Part shown: positions 8,375-16,426 of the stretch, piece by piece
How the letters are laid out: the number at the start of each line of letters is the position of its first letter
Numbering within the stretch: position 1 is the stretch's first letter
DNA from: Streptomyces xanthophaeus
Lineage (GTDB): Bacteria > Actinomycetota > Actinomycetes > Streptomycetales > Streptomycetaceae
Length of the DNA stretch: 64,000 nucleotides
Direction of reading: 5' to 3'
Assembly (NCBI RefSeq): GCF_030440515.1
Contig: NZ_CP076543.1
Location: 7,975,001-8,039,000 of the forward strand
Notes under the pieces: generated by a model
Told to the model about the DNA's origin: nothing
The model's input: the letters and a program-made list of their open reading frames with translations, nothing else
Database searches by the model: none
Program-made: the position numbers and the translations under genes

Positions 8375-9028
8375 ATGCCACAGTCCACAGAACCGCACAT
8401 GCCGGTGTCGGGGAAAGACGTACGCCGGGCCGTCGCCCACTGCCTCGACGCCCTCGAAGGCATTCCCGCAGGCCAATGGCACGACCGCGCCGGAGGCCTG
8501 GAGTGGACGCGCTGGGAGACCCTTGAACACCTCGCGGACGACCTGCTCACCTACGCGCTGCGGTTCGGGCTCGCGGAACCCATGGGAGTGCCGCGCGTTC
8601 CGCTGCGCGTTTCCCGTGATCGGTCCGACGGCCCGGCCAACGTCATCTTCGGAGACCGTGACGCGGGGCCGGAGGGACTCCTGACCGTCGTGGAGGCCTG
8701 CGGCGGACTGCTCGCCAGCGCCGTGGACACCGCGGCCGCAACCACCTTGGCCCCACACGTCTTCGGAGCCTCCGACCCGGAGGGTTTTGCGGCCATGGGT
8801 GTCGTCGAGACCGTGGTCCACACCCACGACATCACCCAGGGCCTGGGCCGTGACCGGGAGCCCCCGCAGGACCTGTGCGAGCGGGCCCTCGGGCGTCTGT
8901 TCCCCGACGTGCCCGCCATCGGCACTCCGTGGTCGACCTTGCTGTGGGCCACCGGACGCATCGAGATGCCCGATCGCCCACGCCGGACCAACTGGCGCTG
9001 GTACGGCTCGCCGCGCGGCAGCAGCTAG
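8375..9028 (+). CDS. Mycothiol-dependent maleylpyruvate isomerase/DinB-fold protein, 217 aa
   Basis: The N-terminal half has the pattern of the MDMPI/DinB four-helix bundle: VRRAVAHCLDALEGIPAGQWHDRAGGLEWTRWETLEHLADDLLTYALRF, with His residues able to bind zinc, and a later helix VVETVVHTHDITQGLG with the third His. Such enzymes use mycothiol or catalyse thiol transfer. The C-terminal part ends in LLWATGRIEMPDRPRRTNWRWYGSP. No clear ribosome site precedes the ATG at 8375; ATG 8399 is possible. It has no operon partners. Confidence 0.7.
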   Translation: MPQSTEPHMPVSGKDVRRAVAHCLDALEGIPAGQWHDRAGGLEWTRWETLEHLADDLLTYALRFGLAEPMGVPRVPLRVSRDRSDGPANVIFGDRDAGPEGLLTVVEACGGLLASAVDTAAATTLAPHVFGASDPEGFAAMGVVETVVHTHDITQGLGRDREPPQDLCERALGRLFPDVPAIGTPWSTLLWATGRIEMPDRPRRTNWRWYGSPRGSS

Positions 9029-9176
9029 CTCGAACGGCGCCTCAGCGCGCGGGGCGTAGGTGACGGTGTTCCTGCCGGCGGTCCGGGCGAGAGGAGTGTG
9101 CCAGGCCGGGAAATGATGCAGAAACGCTGCATGTTGCCCCTGGGGCGCCCGCCCCGGGAGGGTGGGTTCCCTCGCG

Positions 9177-9199
9177 GGGGAGCCGTTCACCGGCTCCCC
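9177..9199. promoter_or_regulatory. Perfect hairpin in leader of MMPL gene
   Basis: GGGGAGCCG and CGGCTCCCC form a 9-bp perfect stem around TTCAC, ending 28 bases before the MMPL start. With no poly-T tail it could be an operator, an mRNA-stability hairpin, or the end of the previous transcript. Confidence 0.45.
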
Positions 9200-9227
9200 G
9201 GACCACCGCACCCGTTCCAGGAGCATC

Positions 9228-11276
9228 ATGCGTACCCCGCCCCGACCGGCCCGGTGGCTGCTGCCCGTCCTCCTCCTCGTGGTCTGGCTGGGTGTCGGAG
9301 GGACCCTCGGCTCCTACGCGGGGAAGCTCGGCGAGGTCTCCACCAACGACCAGGCGGCCTTCCTCCCCCGCAGCGCCGAGTCCACCCGGGTGGCTCAGGC
9401 CCAGGGCGCTTTCCGGCAGGAGGAGTCCGTGCCGGCCGTGGTGCTCTGGACGGCGGACGGCGCCACGGGCGTGACCCCGGCCGCCACCGCCTCCGCGCAG
9501 GCCGCACTGGCCGCACTCAAGGCCCGTCCCTGGATTGCGGGCCCGCCCTCCCCGCTCGTCGCGTCGCGCGACGGCAGGGCGCTGCAGGCGGTGGTACCAC
9601 TGGACCCCGCACTGGGTGATGAACTGCCCGCGGCGGTCGCCGAGATCCGGGAGGCCGGCTCGCGGGTCGAGGCCACCACCTTCCACGTGACGGGACCGGC
9701 GGCCACCCGGGCCGACCTGTCGGAGGCCTTCGCCGGAATCGACGGCCTGCTGCTGGGCGTGGCACTGGCGGCCGTCCTCCTGATCCTGCTGCTCGTCTAC
9801 CGCAGCGTCCTCCTCCCCCTGTTGATCATCATCGGGGCTGTGTTCGCCCTCTCCCTGGCCTGCGCGATCGTCTACGCCCTCGCGAGTGCGGGGCAGGTCC
9901 GGGTCGACGGGCAGGTCCAGGGGATCCTCTCGATCCTCGTCATCGGCGCGGCCACCGACTACGCCCTGCTGCTGACCGCCCGCTTCCGTGAGGAACTGGG
10001 GCACACAGAGGACCGGTACGCGGCCATGCGCGCGGCTCTGCGCCAGTCCTGGGGCCCGGTCGTGGCCAGCGGCGGCACCGTGGCCCTGGGCCTGCTCGCC
10101 CTCTTCCTCAGCGACCTGACCAACAACCGGGCGCTGGGGCCCGTCGGGGCGATCGGGATCGTCTGCGCGGTGGCGAGCGCCCTCACCTTCCTGCCGGCGG
10201 CGCTGGTGCTGCTGGGACGCAGGGCCTACTGGCCGGCGCACGTGACCGCCGACAGCGCCGGCGGCGAGGCAGGCGTCTGGAGCCGGATCGCCGCCCTGGT
10301 CGGCGGCGCTCCCCGGCGGGTGTGGGCCGTGGCCCTGGCCGGCCTGCTCGCGTGCGCCGCCTTCGCGCCCACGCTGCACTCGGGCGGTGTTCCGCTGGAC
10401 GAGATCTTCGTGAACGAGGCCCCTTCGGTGACGGGGCAGAAGGAACTGGGCCGGCACTTCCCGGGCGGGGCGGGCAACCCGGCCGTCGTGATCGCCGCCA
10501 CCGGCCGGCAGGCAGAGGTACGCGAGCGCGCCGAAGGCACCCAGGGCGTGGATTCGGCCGCCGTGCGGGGCGAGAAGGGCGGCCTCGTACGGATCGACGC
10601 CGTCCTGAAGGACCCGGCGGACAGCGCGGCGGCGAAGGAGACGGTGGTCAGGCTCCGTGAGGCGGTGCATCGGGTGCCGGGCGCGGACGCCCTCGTCGGC
10701 GGATACACCGCACAGGCCTACGACACGCAGAAGACGGCCGAGCGGGACCGCGAAGTCATCGTCCCGGTGGTGCTGGCCATCATCCTCGTCATCCTGGTGG
10801 CCCTGCTGCGCTCGTTGGTCATGCCGCTGCTGCTGGTGGTGACGGTGGCCCTCAACTTCTTCGCCACGCTGGGCGTGTCGGCCCTCGTGTTCCGCCACGT
10901 GTTCGGATTCAGCGGCACCGATGCGTCCGTCCCCCTGTACGGCTTCGTCTTCCTCGTCGCCCTGGGCGTGGACTACAACATCTTCCTCATGTCGCGGGTG
11001 CGCGAGGAGTCGCTGCGCCACGGCGTCCACGAGGGTGTGATCCGGGGTCTGACGGCCACCGGCGGGGTGATCACCTCCGCGGGGGTGGTCCTCGCAGCCA
11101 CGTTCGCCGCGCTGGGTGTCATCCCGCTGGCGTTCCTCGTGCAGATCGCCTTCATCGTGGCCTTCGGCGTCCTCATGGACACGCTGGTCGTGCGCTCGCT
11201 CCTGGTCCCCGCCCTGGTCCTGGACATCGGCCCCGCGGCCTGGTGGCCGGGCCGGCTGAGCCGCCGCCCGAGCTGA
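9228..11276 (+). CDS. MMPL/RND-family membrane transporter, 682 aa
   Basis: An MmpL/ActII-3-type exporter made of two repeated halves. Each half has one helix, a periplasmic domain, then five helices: WLLPVLLLVVWLGVG opens the first, with a helix cluster at LLLGVALAAVLLILLLVY, ATDYALLLTARFREEL and beyond; the second opens near VWAVALAGLLACAAF and contains LVALGVDYNIFLMSRVREE. The paired [AV]xDY motifs are the proton-relay signature. The ATG at 9228 follows CAGGAG. Cargo in this family ranges from lipids to antibiotics; nothing adjacent tells which. Confidence 0.9.
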   Translation: MRTPPRPARWLLPVLLLVVWLGVGGTLGSYAGKLGEVSTNDQAAFLPRSAESTRVAQAQGAFRQEESVPAVVLWTADGATGVTPAATASAQAALAALKARPWIAGPPSPLVASRDGRALQAVVPLDPALGDELPAAVAEIREAGSRVEATTFHVTGPAATRADLSEAFAGIDGLLLGVALAAVLLILLLVYRSVLLPLLIIIGAVFALSLACAIVYALASAGQVRVDGQVQGILSILVIGAATDYALLLTARFREELGHTEDRYAAMRAALRQSWGPVVASGGTVALGLLALFLSDLTNNRALGPVGAIGIVCAVASALTFLPAALVLLGRRAYWPAHVTADSAGGEAGVWSRIAALVGGAPRRVWAVALAGLLACAAFAPTLHSGGVPLDEIFVNEAPSVTGQKELGRHFPGGAGNPAVVIAATGRQAEVRERAEGTQGVDSAAVRGEKGGLVRIDAVLKDPADSAAAKETVVRLREAVHRVPGADALVGGYTAQAYDTQKTAERDREVIVPVVLAIILVILVALLRSLVMPLLLVVTVALNFFATLGVSALVFRHVFGFSGTDASVPLYGFVFLVALGVDYNIFLMSRVREESLRHGVHEGVIRGLTATGGVITSAGVVLAATFAALGVIPLAFLVQIAFIVAFGVLMDTLVVRSLLVPALVLDIGPAAWWPGRLSRRPS

Positions 11277-11282
11277 ATCGGC

Positions 11283-11305
11283 CGGACCGCCGGTTCGGCG
11301 GTCCG
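11283..11305. terminator. Hairpin between convergent genes
   Basis: CGGACCGCCG and CGGCGGTCCG pair perfectly around GTT. The site lies just past the MMPL stop and before the end of the minus-strand gene at 11359, so it could stop both transcripts. Confidence 0.6.
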
Positions 11306-11358
11306 CCGGACCCGTGATCCGGACCGCGAAGGTGGTTACGGGTCTCGGGCGACGGGCC

Positions 11359-12228
11359 TCACCCGCCGAGGTCGAACACGCCCCACGCGGTGAACGGTTC
11401 GGCCTGGACGTAGATCCTGCTTCCTCGTGCGACGGCCCGCCGGCGGCCTGGGGGAGCGCCGTCGGGCAGGGCGAGCAGACCGATCTCCGTCGGCTCGACG
11501 GAGGTCTCGGTGAGTTCTCCGTGGGCGAGCCGGTCCCGCTCTTCGCCATAGCCGCCGTAGAAGGCGACCCGCCCGCCGTGGACGGCCACCGCATTGGCGC
11601 CCCGCACGGTGTTCGCCCGTACCTTCACCGGCCGGTCGGGCCGGTCCGGGCGGATCTCCAGGAGCGGGAAGTCGGTGTAGGGGCAGGCCCAGGCGACGGT
11701 GCCGGACACGTTCAGGGCGTAGCAGTCCATGATCCATCCGGTGTCGCGGACCTGACCGGACATCCAGCGGAGCTGGCCCGTGGCGCTCCAGCGGCGGATT
11801 CCCGCCGGGTTCTCGTCGAAGTGCCCGGCCCAGATGTGGCCGGTCTCGTCCACGAGCAGGTGCTCGATGGCGTCCCCGACGGAGAAGGACGAAGCCTCGC
11901 GGCCGAGCTCGTCGAAGACCTGGACCTGGTCCGCGTCCTCGTACCGGCGGGCGCGGGACGCGGCGACGACGAACCCGCCGCCGGGCAGGCGGTCCAGGTG
12001 CGGCCACCGGGCTCGCACGGCGCTCAGCTCGGTGACTTCGACGTCGGCGTGAGGGTCGACGGAGACGACCAGCGCATCGAAGGGCCGGACATCGCCGCTG
12101 GGCTCCGGAGGCCGTTCGGCGAGCAGCCAGTGGGCGGCGCCGAAGACGTCGACGGTGCTGGTCAGTACGTGACGGTCGTGGTGCGCACGGGGCAGGCGGG
12201 CGTAGGGGACGAGGGCGGTCTTCTGCAC
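11359..12228 (-). CDS. Conserved unknown protein, beta-propeller-like, 289 aa
   Basis: A soluble protein without signal peptide. Repeated short beta blades are suggested by motifs such as FDALVVSVDPHADVEV, DRLPGGGFVVAASR, EHLLVDETGHIWAGHFDE and GANAVAVHGGRVAFYGGYG, typical of propeller or SMP-30-like folds. I do not recognise a specific family or an active site. The start is GTG at 12228 with GGAG nine bases upstream. It diverges from the small membrane-protein/winged-helix pair that begins at 12301. Confidence 0.7.
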   Translation of the reverse strand: MQKTALVPYARLPRAHHDRHVLTSTVDVFGAAHWLLAERPPEPSGDVRPFDALVVSVDPHADVEVTELSAVRARWPHLDRLPGGGFVVAASRARRYEDADQVQVFDELGREASSFSVGDAIEHLLVDETGHIWAGHFDENPAGIRRWSATGQLRWMSGQVRDTGWIMDCYALNVSGTVAWACPYTDFPLLEIRPDRPDRPVKVRANTVRGANAVAVHGGRVAFYGGYGEERDRLAHGELTETSVEPTEIGLLALPDGAPPGRRRAVARGSRIYVQAEPFTAWGVFDLGG

Positions 12229-12300
12229 GGGCGGGCTCTCCTGAGCGGGCGGACGGGGGGAGGGAGGTGGGGCGGTCGGTCACGGACAACGGGCGTTGCG

Positions 12301-12618
12301 GTGGGCGGCGACCAGTGGAACCCCTGGAACACGGCCGCGGTCCTGGCAGGGAACGGTATGGCCCTGGGAGGGCTCTTCGTCTACCAGCGCAGGGCTCCCG
12401 TCCGCCGGAAGACCGCCGGCACGGAGGTGCTGTTCTACGCGGCCATGGGGGCCCTTCTTCTCGTGCTCTTCTGGGCGGTGGTCATCGGCGCCTGCTTCCT
12501 CAATCTGCCGGCACGGCACACGCTCGCCGCAGCTGTCACCGCCCTTGCAGCCGTGGCCGCCTCGTACGCGCTGCGCCCGGTCGTCCGGAATGTCATCCGC
12601 AGGAACGGCCACGCCTGA
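12301..12618 (+). CDS. Small two-helix membrane protein, 105 aa
   Basis: Two long hydrophobic segments (AVLFYAAMGALLLVLFWAVVIGACFL-like and TLAAAVTALAAVAASYAL) surround a polar loop, so this is an integral membrane protein with an Arg-rich end. The start is uncertain: GTG 12301 is the first good codon but its ribosome site is poor. The stop overlaps the next gene's ATG (TGATG at 12616-12620), indicating coupled translation with a winged-helix regulator. It is probably the membrane partner of that regulator; function unknown. Confidence 0.6.
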   Translation: MGGDQWNPWNTAAVLAGNGMALGGLFVYQRRAPVRRKTAGTEVLFYAAMGALLLVLFWAVVIGACFLNLPARHTLAAAVTALAAVAASYALRPVVRNVIRRNGHA

Positions 12619-12920
12619 TGGATCCGGACTTCGACGAGTTCCTGCATGTTCCGGCGCGCCTCTCGGTGGTCGCGCTCCTGGCTCCGGCCGACTGGGTGGA
12701 GTTCGGATTCGTCCGGGACGCGGTGGGTACCAGCGACTCGGCCCTGTCCAAGCAGGTCGCCGCCTTGGCGGAGGCCGGGTATGTCGAAGCCCGCAAGACG
12801 CGGAACCGCACGGGACGGCACACCCACCTCCGCCTCACCCCGTACGGGCGCCAGGCATTCCAGCGGCACGCCTCGGCGCTGGAGAGGATTGTGGCGGCAG
12901 CGCGTAAACCTCTGGAATAG
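12618..12920 (+). CDS. Winged-helix (MarR/HTH_34-like) regulator, 100 aa
   Basis: The whole protein is one winged helix: a first helix with RLSVVALLAPADWVEFGFVRDAVG, a recognition helix SDSALSKQVAALAEAGYVEARK, a wing RNRTGRHTHLRLTPYG and a C-terminal dimer helix FQRHASALERIVAAA. It belongs to the short MarR-like group that often controls the adjacent membrane protein. It is translated from an ATG overlapping the upstream stop. Confident as a DNA-binding protein; the target is inferred to be its own operon. Confidence 0.85.
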   Translation: MDPDFDEFLHVPARLSVVALLAPADWVEFGFVRDAVGTSDSALSKQVAALAEAGYVEARKTRNRTGRHTHLRLTPYGRQAFQRHASALERIVAAARKPLE

Positions 12921-13049
12921 TCGCAAGCCCTACACCCTGGCCTGGCCTGCCCGGCCGCCGGGAGACGGCGCCGCTGCGATCGAGGTGAGCGCCGCGTGGG
13001 TCAGCCAGGCAGACTGCTCCCCAGGGGAATCGCGGTCGAGGGGGGAGCG

Positions 13050-13271
13050 GTGTCGCGGAAGGTCTGGTTGTGGGCAGGGGCGGGATGGCTGGCGCTCGTG
13101 TTGTCATGTGGTGCAGCCACCCTCTACCTGGGTGAACCGGAGAATCCTGGTTCGGGGTCGACCCGCTGGGAGCGGGCTCCCGTTCCGAGTGGCACGCCTT
13201 CGCGCTGTCCCGACCCCACCACAGAAGCTGGGGGCGTCCCGCACTCCTGTACCTACTGGGAACGCGGTTGA
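13050..13271 (+). CDS. Small putative secreted or membrane protein, 73 aa
   Basis: Starts VSRKVWLWAGAGWLALVLSC, a basic then hydrophobic N-terminus followed by a Cys (ALVLSCG) that could be a lipobox, and ends with Pro/Ser/Thr-rich sequence containing two cysteines (SRCPDPT, HSCTYW). A GA-rich tract (GAGGGGGGAG) lies just before the GTG. No family is recognised, and the short length leaves it uncertain that it is a gene. Confidence 0.45.
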   Translation: MSRKVWLWAGAGWLALVLSCGAATLYLGEPENPGSGSTRWERAPVPSGTPSRCPDPTTEAGGVPHSCTYWERG

Positions 13272-13352
13272 CGGGTGTGGTCAGGGCTGGAGGTAGCTCC
13301 TGAAGAGACGGCCTGGTGGTCGCCCACAGGGGTGACGGCCCGGTCCGCCGGG

Positions 13353-14438
13353 TCAGGAAGGGCGGCCGGCGGGGTCGCCGGGCGAGGTGCGGGCGAGCCA
13401 CGTCCGTGTCTCGTCCGCGGTCAGGACGCGGGTCAGATCGGCTGTGCCCGGCAGGTGCGGGAAGAACCGGTCGGCGTTCCAGCTGCGCTGGTACGTCGGC
13501 TCGTCGAGCACGAGCAGGCGGCGTCCCTCCACGACGGGGATGTCGTCCGGAAGCCCCTCGTTCCAGATCCGCTCGCCGTCCGGGGCGAGGAGTTCGAAGG
13601 CCCCGGTCGCGATGGCTTGGGTACGTCCCTGGGCGGGCTCGGGGTCCGTGGCCAGGCGGACGCTCTCCGGCGAAGGCCTGGTGCCGGGGACGTGGCCGCC
13701 GCCGATGAGGACGTGGGCGAGCAGTGTGTGCAGCTGGAAGTTGTCCCCGATGCCACCGATGCGTATCTCGAACCCGGTCCCGGTGGGCCTGTGCAGCACC
13801 ACGAGGGGCTCGTCGTCCAGCACCGCCAGCGCGTAGGCCAGGCATTTGAGGTCGTGCCGTTCCAGGGCCGCCAGTTCCCGGCAGGTGGGAAGGATCGCGG
13901 ATGCGTGCCGGCGGCGCACCTCGGCGCTGCGGCACAGTACAGCGAGCGCGGGCGGCTGCCACTGTTCGACCGCGCACCAGGCCAGTGCCAGCCGCGTAGC
14001 CTCGTGCACGTCGCCGCCCAGGCGGGCCAGCAGGGCGTCGTCAATGATCTTCTCGTCCGGCTCCGGCAGTTCGTCCTCGGCTGCGCCGGCGGCGGTCCAG
14101 CGGCGGGCGAACTCAAGGGCGTCGAGCAGGTCCCGGTGGACGCTGTCGAGGATCGGTTCGGCGCAGGCCACGGGATCGGCCCCGCGCTCGACGCAGAAGC
14201 CGGCCGCCATCGCGAGCATCGGCCGCGGACCGATGGGCGGGAAGGCGGGCAGCAGTGCTGCCAGCCGGGGCCCTGCCAGGACACGTTCAGGGTCCGACGC
14301 CGACTGCACACCGTTCATCATGGCGGTGAAGGCACGCTCGGTGCGGTCACCGTCGCGAGCGGCGACCGCCTCTTGCAGTTCGAGCACAGTGGCGGTCAGG
14401 TCTGAAGCCTTCCGCTTCCTCTTGAAGATCACCGGCAC
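13353..14438 (-). CDS. Conserved unknown cytosolic protein, 361 aa
   Basis: A soluble, mostly helical protein beginning MPVIFKRKRKASDLTATVLELQEAVAARDGD, with many His/Cys-containing helices in the middle (RHASAILPTCRELAALERHDLKCLAYALAVLDD) and a beta-rich C-terminal third around TGTGFEIRIGGIGDNFQL. No catalytic motif or signal peptide is visible, and I do not recognise the family. The GTG start at 14438 diverges from the gene at 14626 across 187 bases. Codon use fits its neighbours. Confidence 0.7.
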   Translation of the reverse strand: MPVIFKRKRKASDLTATVLELQEAVAARDGDRTERAFTAMMNGVQSASDPERVLAGPRLAALLPAFPPIGPRPMLAMAAGFCVERGADPVACAEPILDSVHRDLLDALEFARRWTAAGAAEDELPEPDEKIIDDALLARLGGDVHEATRLALAWCAVEQWQPPALAVLCRSAEVRRRHASAILPTCRELAALERHDLKCLAYALAVLDDEPLVVLHRPTGTGFEIRIGGIGDNFQLHTLLAHVLIGGGHVPGTRPSPESVRLATDPEPAQGRTQAIATGAFELLAPDGERIWNEGLPDDIPVVEGRRLLVLDEPTYQRSWNADRFFPHLPGTADLTRVLTADETRTWLARTSPGDPAGRPS

Positions 14439-14625
14439 ACCTTAGACCTGAGGTTTGCCCGACGTCATCACGCCAGGACCGTTCGAACCTCCCGGACTGC
14501 CGTCCGCAGGCGAAACCGGGCCCCGAACGGATCGGATCCGGCGGCGCCGGGCGACGGGGACACGCCCGGCCCGGCCCGGACGGCCGCGCTTGTCCGCCGC
14601 GAGGGCGCCGCACTACGGTGCCGGT

Positions 14626-15285
14626 GTGGACCTCTTCACCCGTTCCTGGACGGCGTTGCGCACTGCTGTCGCCGAGATCCCCGACGCGGACTTCGCACGG
14701 CCGTCGGGCTGCGCCGGCTGGCTCGTACGGGACCTCGTGTGCCACCTGGTCATCGATGCCCAGGACGTCCTGATCACCCTCGCCACCCCCGCCGCGACCG
14801 AGCCGACCGTCGACGCGGTGACCTACTGGCACGTCGAGGACCGGCCCCCGAGCGGCGAGGACCCGCTCGACGCCCTCACCGTCCGGCTGGCCGCCGCGTA
14901 CGGGGACCCGCACCTGCTCCGGTTCCACCTCGACGACGTCGGCTCCGCCGCCTGCCGCGCCGCCGGACTCGCCGACCCGAGGGCCCGGGTGGGCACCCGC
15001 GACGAGGTCCTCACCGTGGGCGACTACCTCGGCGCGTACGTCCTGGAGTGGACGCTGCACCACCTCGACCTGATCGCCCACCTCCCCGGCGCGCGGATCC
15101 GGCCGCCCGAGGAGTGCCTGGCCCGCTCCCGCGCCATGCTGGAGCGCATCGCCGGGGCGGCGTTCCCCACGTCGTTCACCGACCGGGACGCGCTCCTGGT
15201 CGGCACCGGCCGCAGCGCGCCCACCGACGCGCAGCGGGCCGAACTGCGCGACGCGGCGGTGAGGTTCCCCCTCGTCCTGGGCTGA
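14626..15285 (+). CDS. Maleylpyruvate isomerase N-terminal/DinB-fold protein, 219 aa
   Basis: The first 50 residues, with IPDADFARPSGCAGWLVRDLVCHLVIDAQDVL, are the MDMPI N-terminal motif including the first zinc-ligand His. A second helix carries LGAYVLEWTLHHLDLIAHLPG, with the HHxD pair expected in the third helix. Family members are mycothiol-dependent isomerases or transferases. GTG 14626 begins the homologous region; upstream frame sequence is Arg-rich and unlike protein. It is one of three genes in this window with this fold (8375, 14626, 41754). Confidence 0.78.
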   Translation: MDLFTRSWTALRTAVAEIPDADFARPSGCAGWLVRDLVCHLVIDAQDVLITLATPAATEPTVDAVTYWHVEDRPPSGEDPLDALTVRLAAAYGDPHLLRFHLDDVGSAACRAAGLADPRARVGTRDEVLTVGDYLGAYVLEWTLHHLDLIAHLPGARIRPPEECLARSRAMLERIAGAAFPTSFTDRDALLVGTGRSAPTDAQRAELRDAAVRFPLVLG

Positions 15286-15501
15286 CCCGCCCCCGCAGCG
15301 AAGAGGAGCCGCTCCGCGCCTGGTCAAGGGATGCCGCGCGCCCTCCAGGCGGTCGAGGCGCTCGTTCCGCCGAACGGATACAGTCGTCGAGCAGCAGGGC
15401 ATCCTCAGGGATCACAGCAGCCCCATTCCGCGTTGAACCTTCAAACGGTGCGCTCCGCGGCAGCGCAGCGCACCGCCGTCCCATGGGATCAGGAGGATCC
15501 G

Positions 15502-16236
15502 ATGCATGCCGCCGAGGAGAACCGGCACGAGCTGGACTCGGTCAGCGTCCTGAACGCGAAGAGGACGCTGCTCCAGCTGCTCGGCCGGGCGGGGGTCTCC
15601 GCCGACGATGCGGAGGGCCTGATCGCCCTGGTCGAGGCGGGAGCCCTGGCCGGCGCGTGCGAGGAGGTCGGCGCGCTCGGGGCGTCCGTACCGGGGGACA
15701 AGGGCGAGCCGTACGAGTCCGGCTGGCTGGACGGCGCCCGTGCCGCCACCGACGAGCTCGGCGGGATCGCCGAACGGGCACTGCGGCGAACCGTCGACCC
15801 CGACGGACCCAGCGCCGCCGCGGCTCCCCGGCCGCCGGTCGGGCGCATGGAGGTGGAGCAGGCGAAGGCGGCCGTCACCCCCCTCTACCTCACCTTCACC
15901 GCCGCCTCCGACCTCGACCCCGAGGTCACCGAGGAGGTGCTCCGTGCCGTCCTCGCCACGATGACCCCCCGGCAGAGGGCCGGGTACGCCGGCCGGCTGG
16001 CGGAATTCGCCGCGGCGCACCGGGCCCGTCTGGAGCGGTTGTACGTGGAGTACGGGCCCGGCAGTGCCACCGCCATCCACGGCCGCTACTCCCTCCTGCA
16101 CTCCGCCACCAGCGTCGCCGTGCTGGAGCGGCTCGCCACGCCGGCGGCCGCCGCACTGGGGGAGGAGTGGGACGCCGCCGAGCTGCCCCCCGCCTGGCTG
16201 GACGGGCCGATGAGGGCCTGGGACGCGGTGGGCTGA
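15502..16236 (+). CDS. Conserved unknown helical protein, 244 aa
   Basis: The ATG at 15502 has a strong ribosome site (AGGAGG at 15491-15496). The protein is almost all helical, with LNAKRTLLQLLGRAGVSADDAEGLIALVEAGALAGACEEV near the start and a second helical region (LDPEVTEEVLRAVLATMTPRQRAGYAGRLAEFAAAHRARLERLY) resembling DUF-type bundles. No catalytic residues, signal or membrane segment are seen. A TTGAA-CC-TTCAA palindrome at 15433-15444 may lie in its promoter. Function unknown. Confidence 0.75.
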   Translation: MHAAEENRHELDSVSVLNAKRTLLQLLGRAGVSADDAEGLIALVEAGALAGACEEVGALGASVPGDKGEPYESGWLDGARAATDELGGIAERALRRTVDPDGPSAAAAPRPPVGRMEVEQAKAAVTPLYLTFTAASDLDPEVTEEVLRAVLATMTPRQRAGYAGRLAEFAAAHRARLERLYVEYGPGSATAIHGRYSLLHSATSVAVLERLATPAAAALGEEWDAAELPPAWLDGPMRAWDAVG

Positions 16237-16290
16237 CCCCGCGGCACCGGCCTCGGCGCGGTGAGGGGCAGGTGGGTGAGGCGGGCCCCA

Positions 16291-16316
16291 CCGGACCGGA
16301 ACAGCGTCCGGTCCGG
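16291..16316. terminator. Hairpin terminator between convergent genes
   Basis: CCGGACCGGA and TCCGGTCCGG pair perfectly (10 bp) around ACAGCG, lying between the ends of the genes at 15502-16236 (+) and 16427-17857 (-). Confidence 0.65.
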
Positions 16317-16426
16317 CGCGCGGCCGGGCCACCGCGGCAGGCATGCGATCACGCCACCGCAGCCGGGGCGAGGGGGTCCGGAAGGACCGGAAGAGGGCGG
16401 CGTACGGTCCGCCGGGCCGGCGTGGT

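Noticed and set aside
9042..11594. Very long minus-strand open frame (about 850 codons) opposite the MMPL gene
   Set aside because: Its translation is His/Gln/Arg/Gly-rich low-complexity, and it exists because high-GC codons on one strand rarely make stops on the other. The plus-strand gene has clear domains and a ribosome site.
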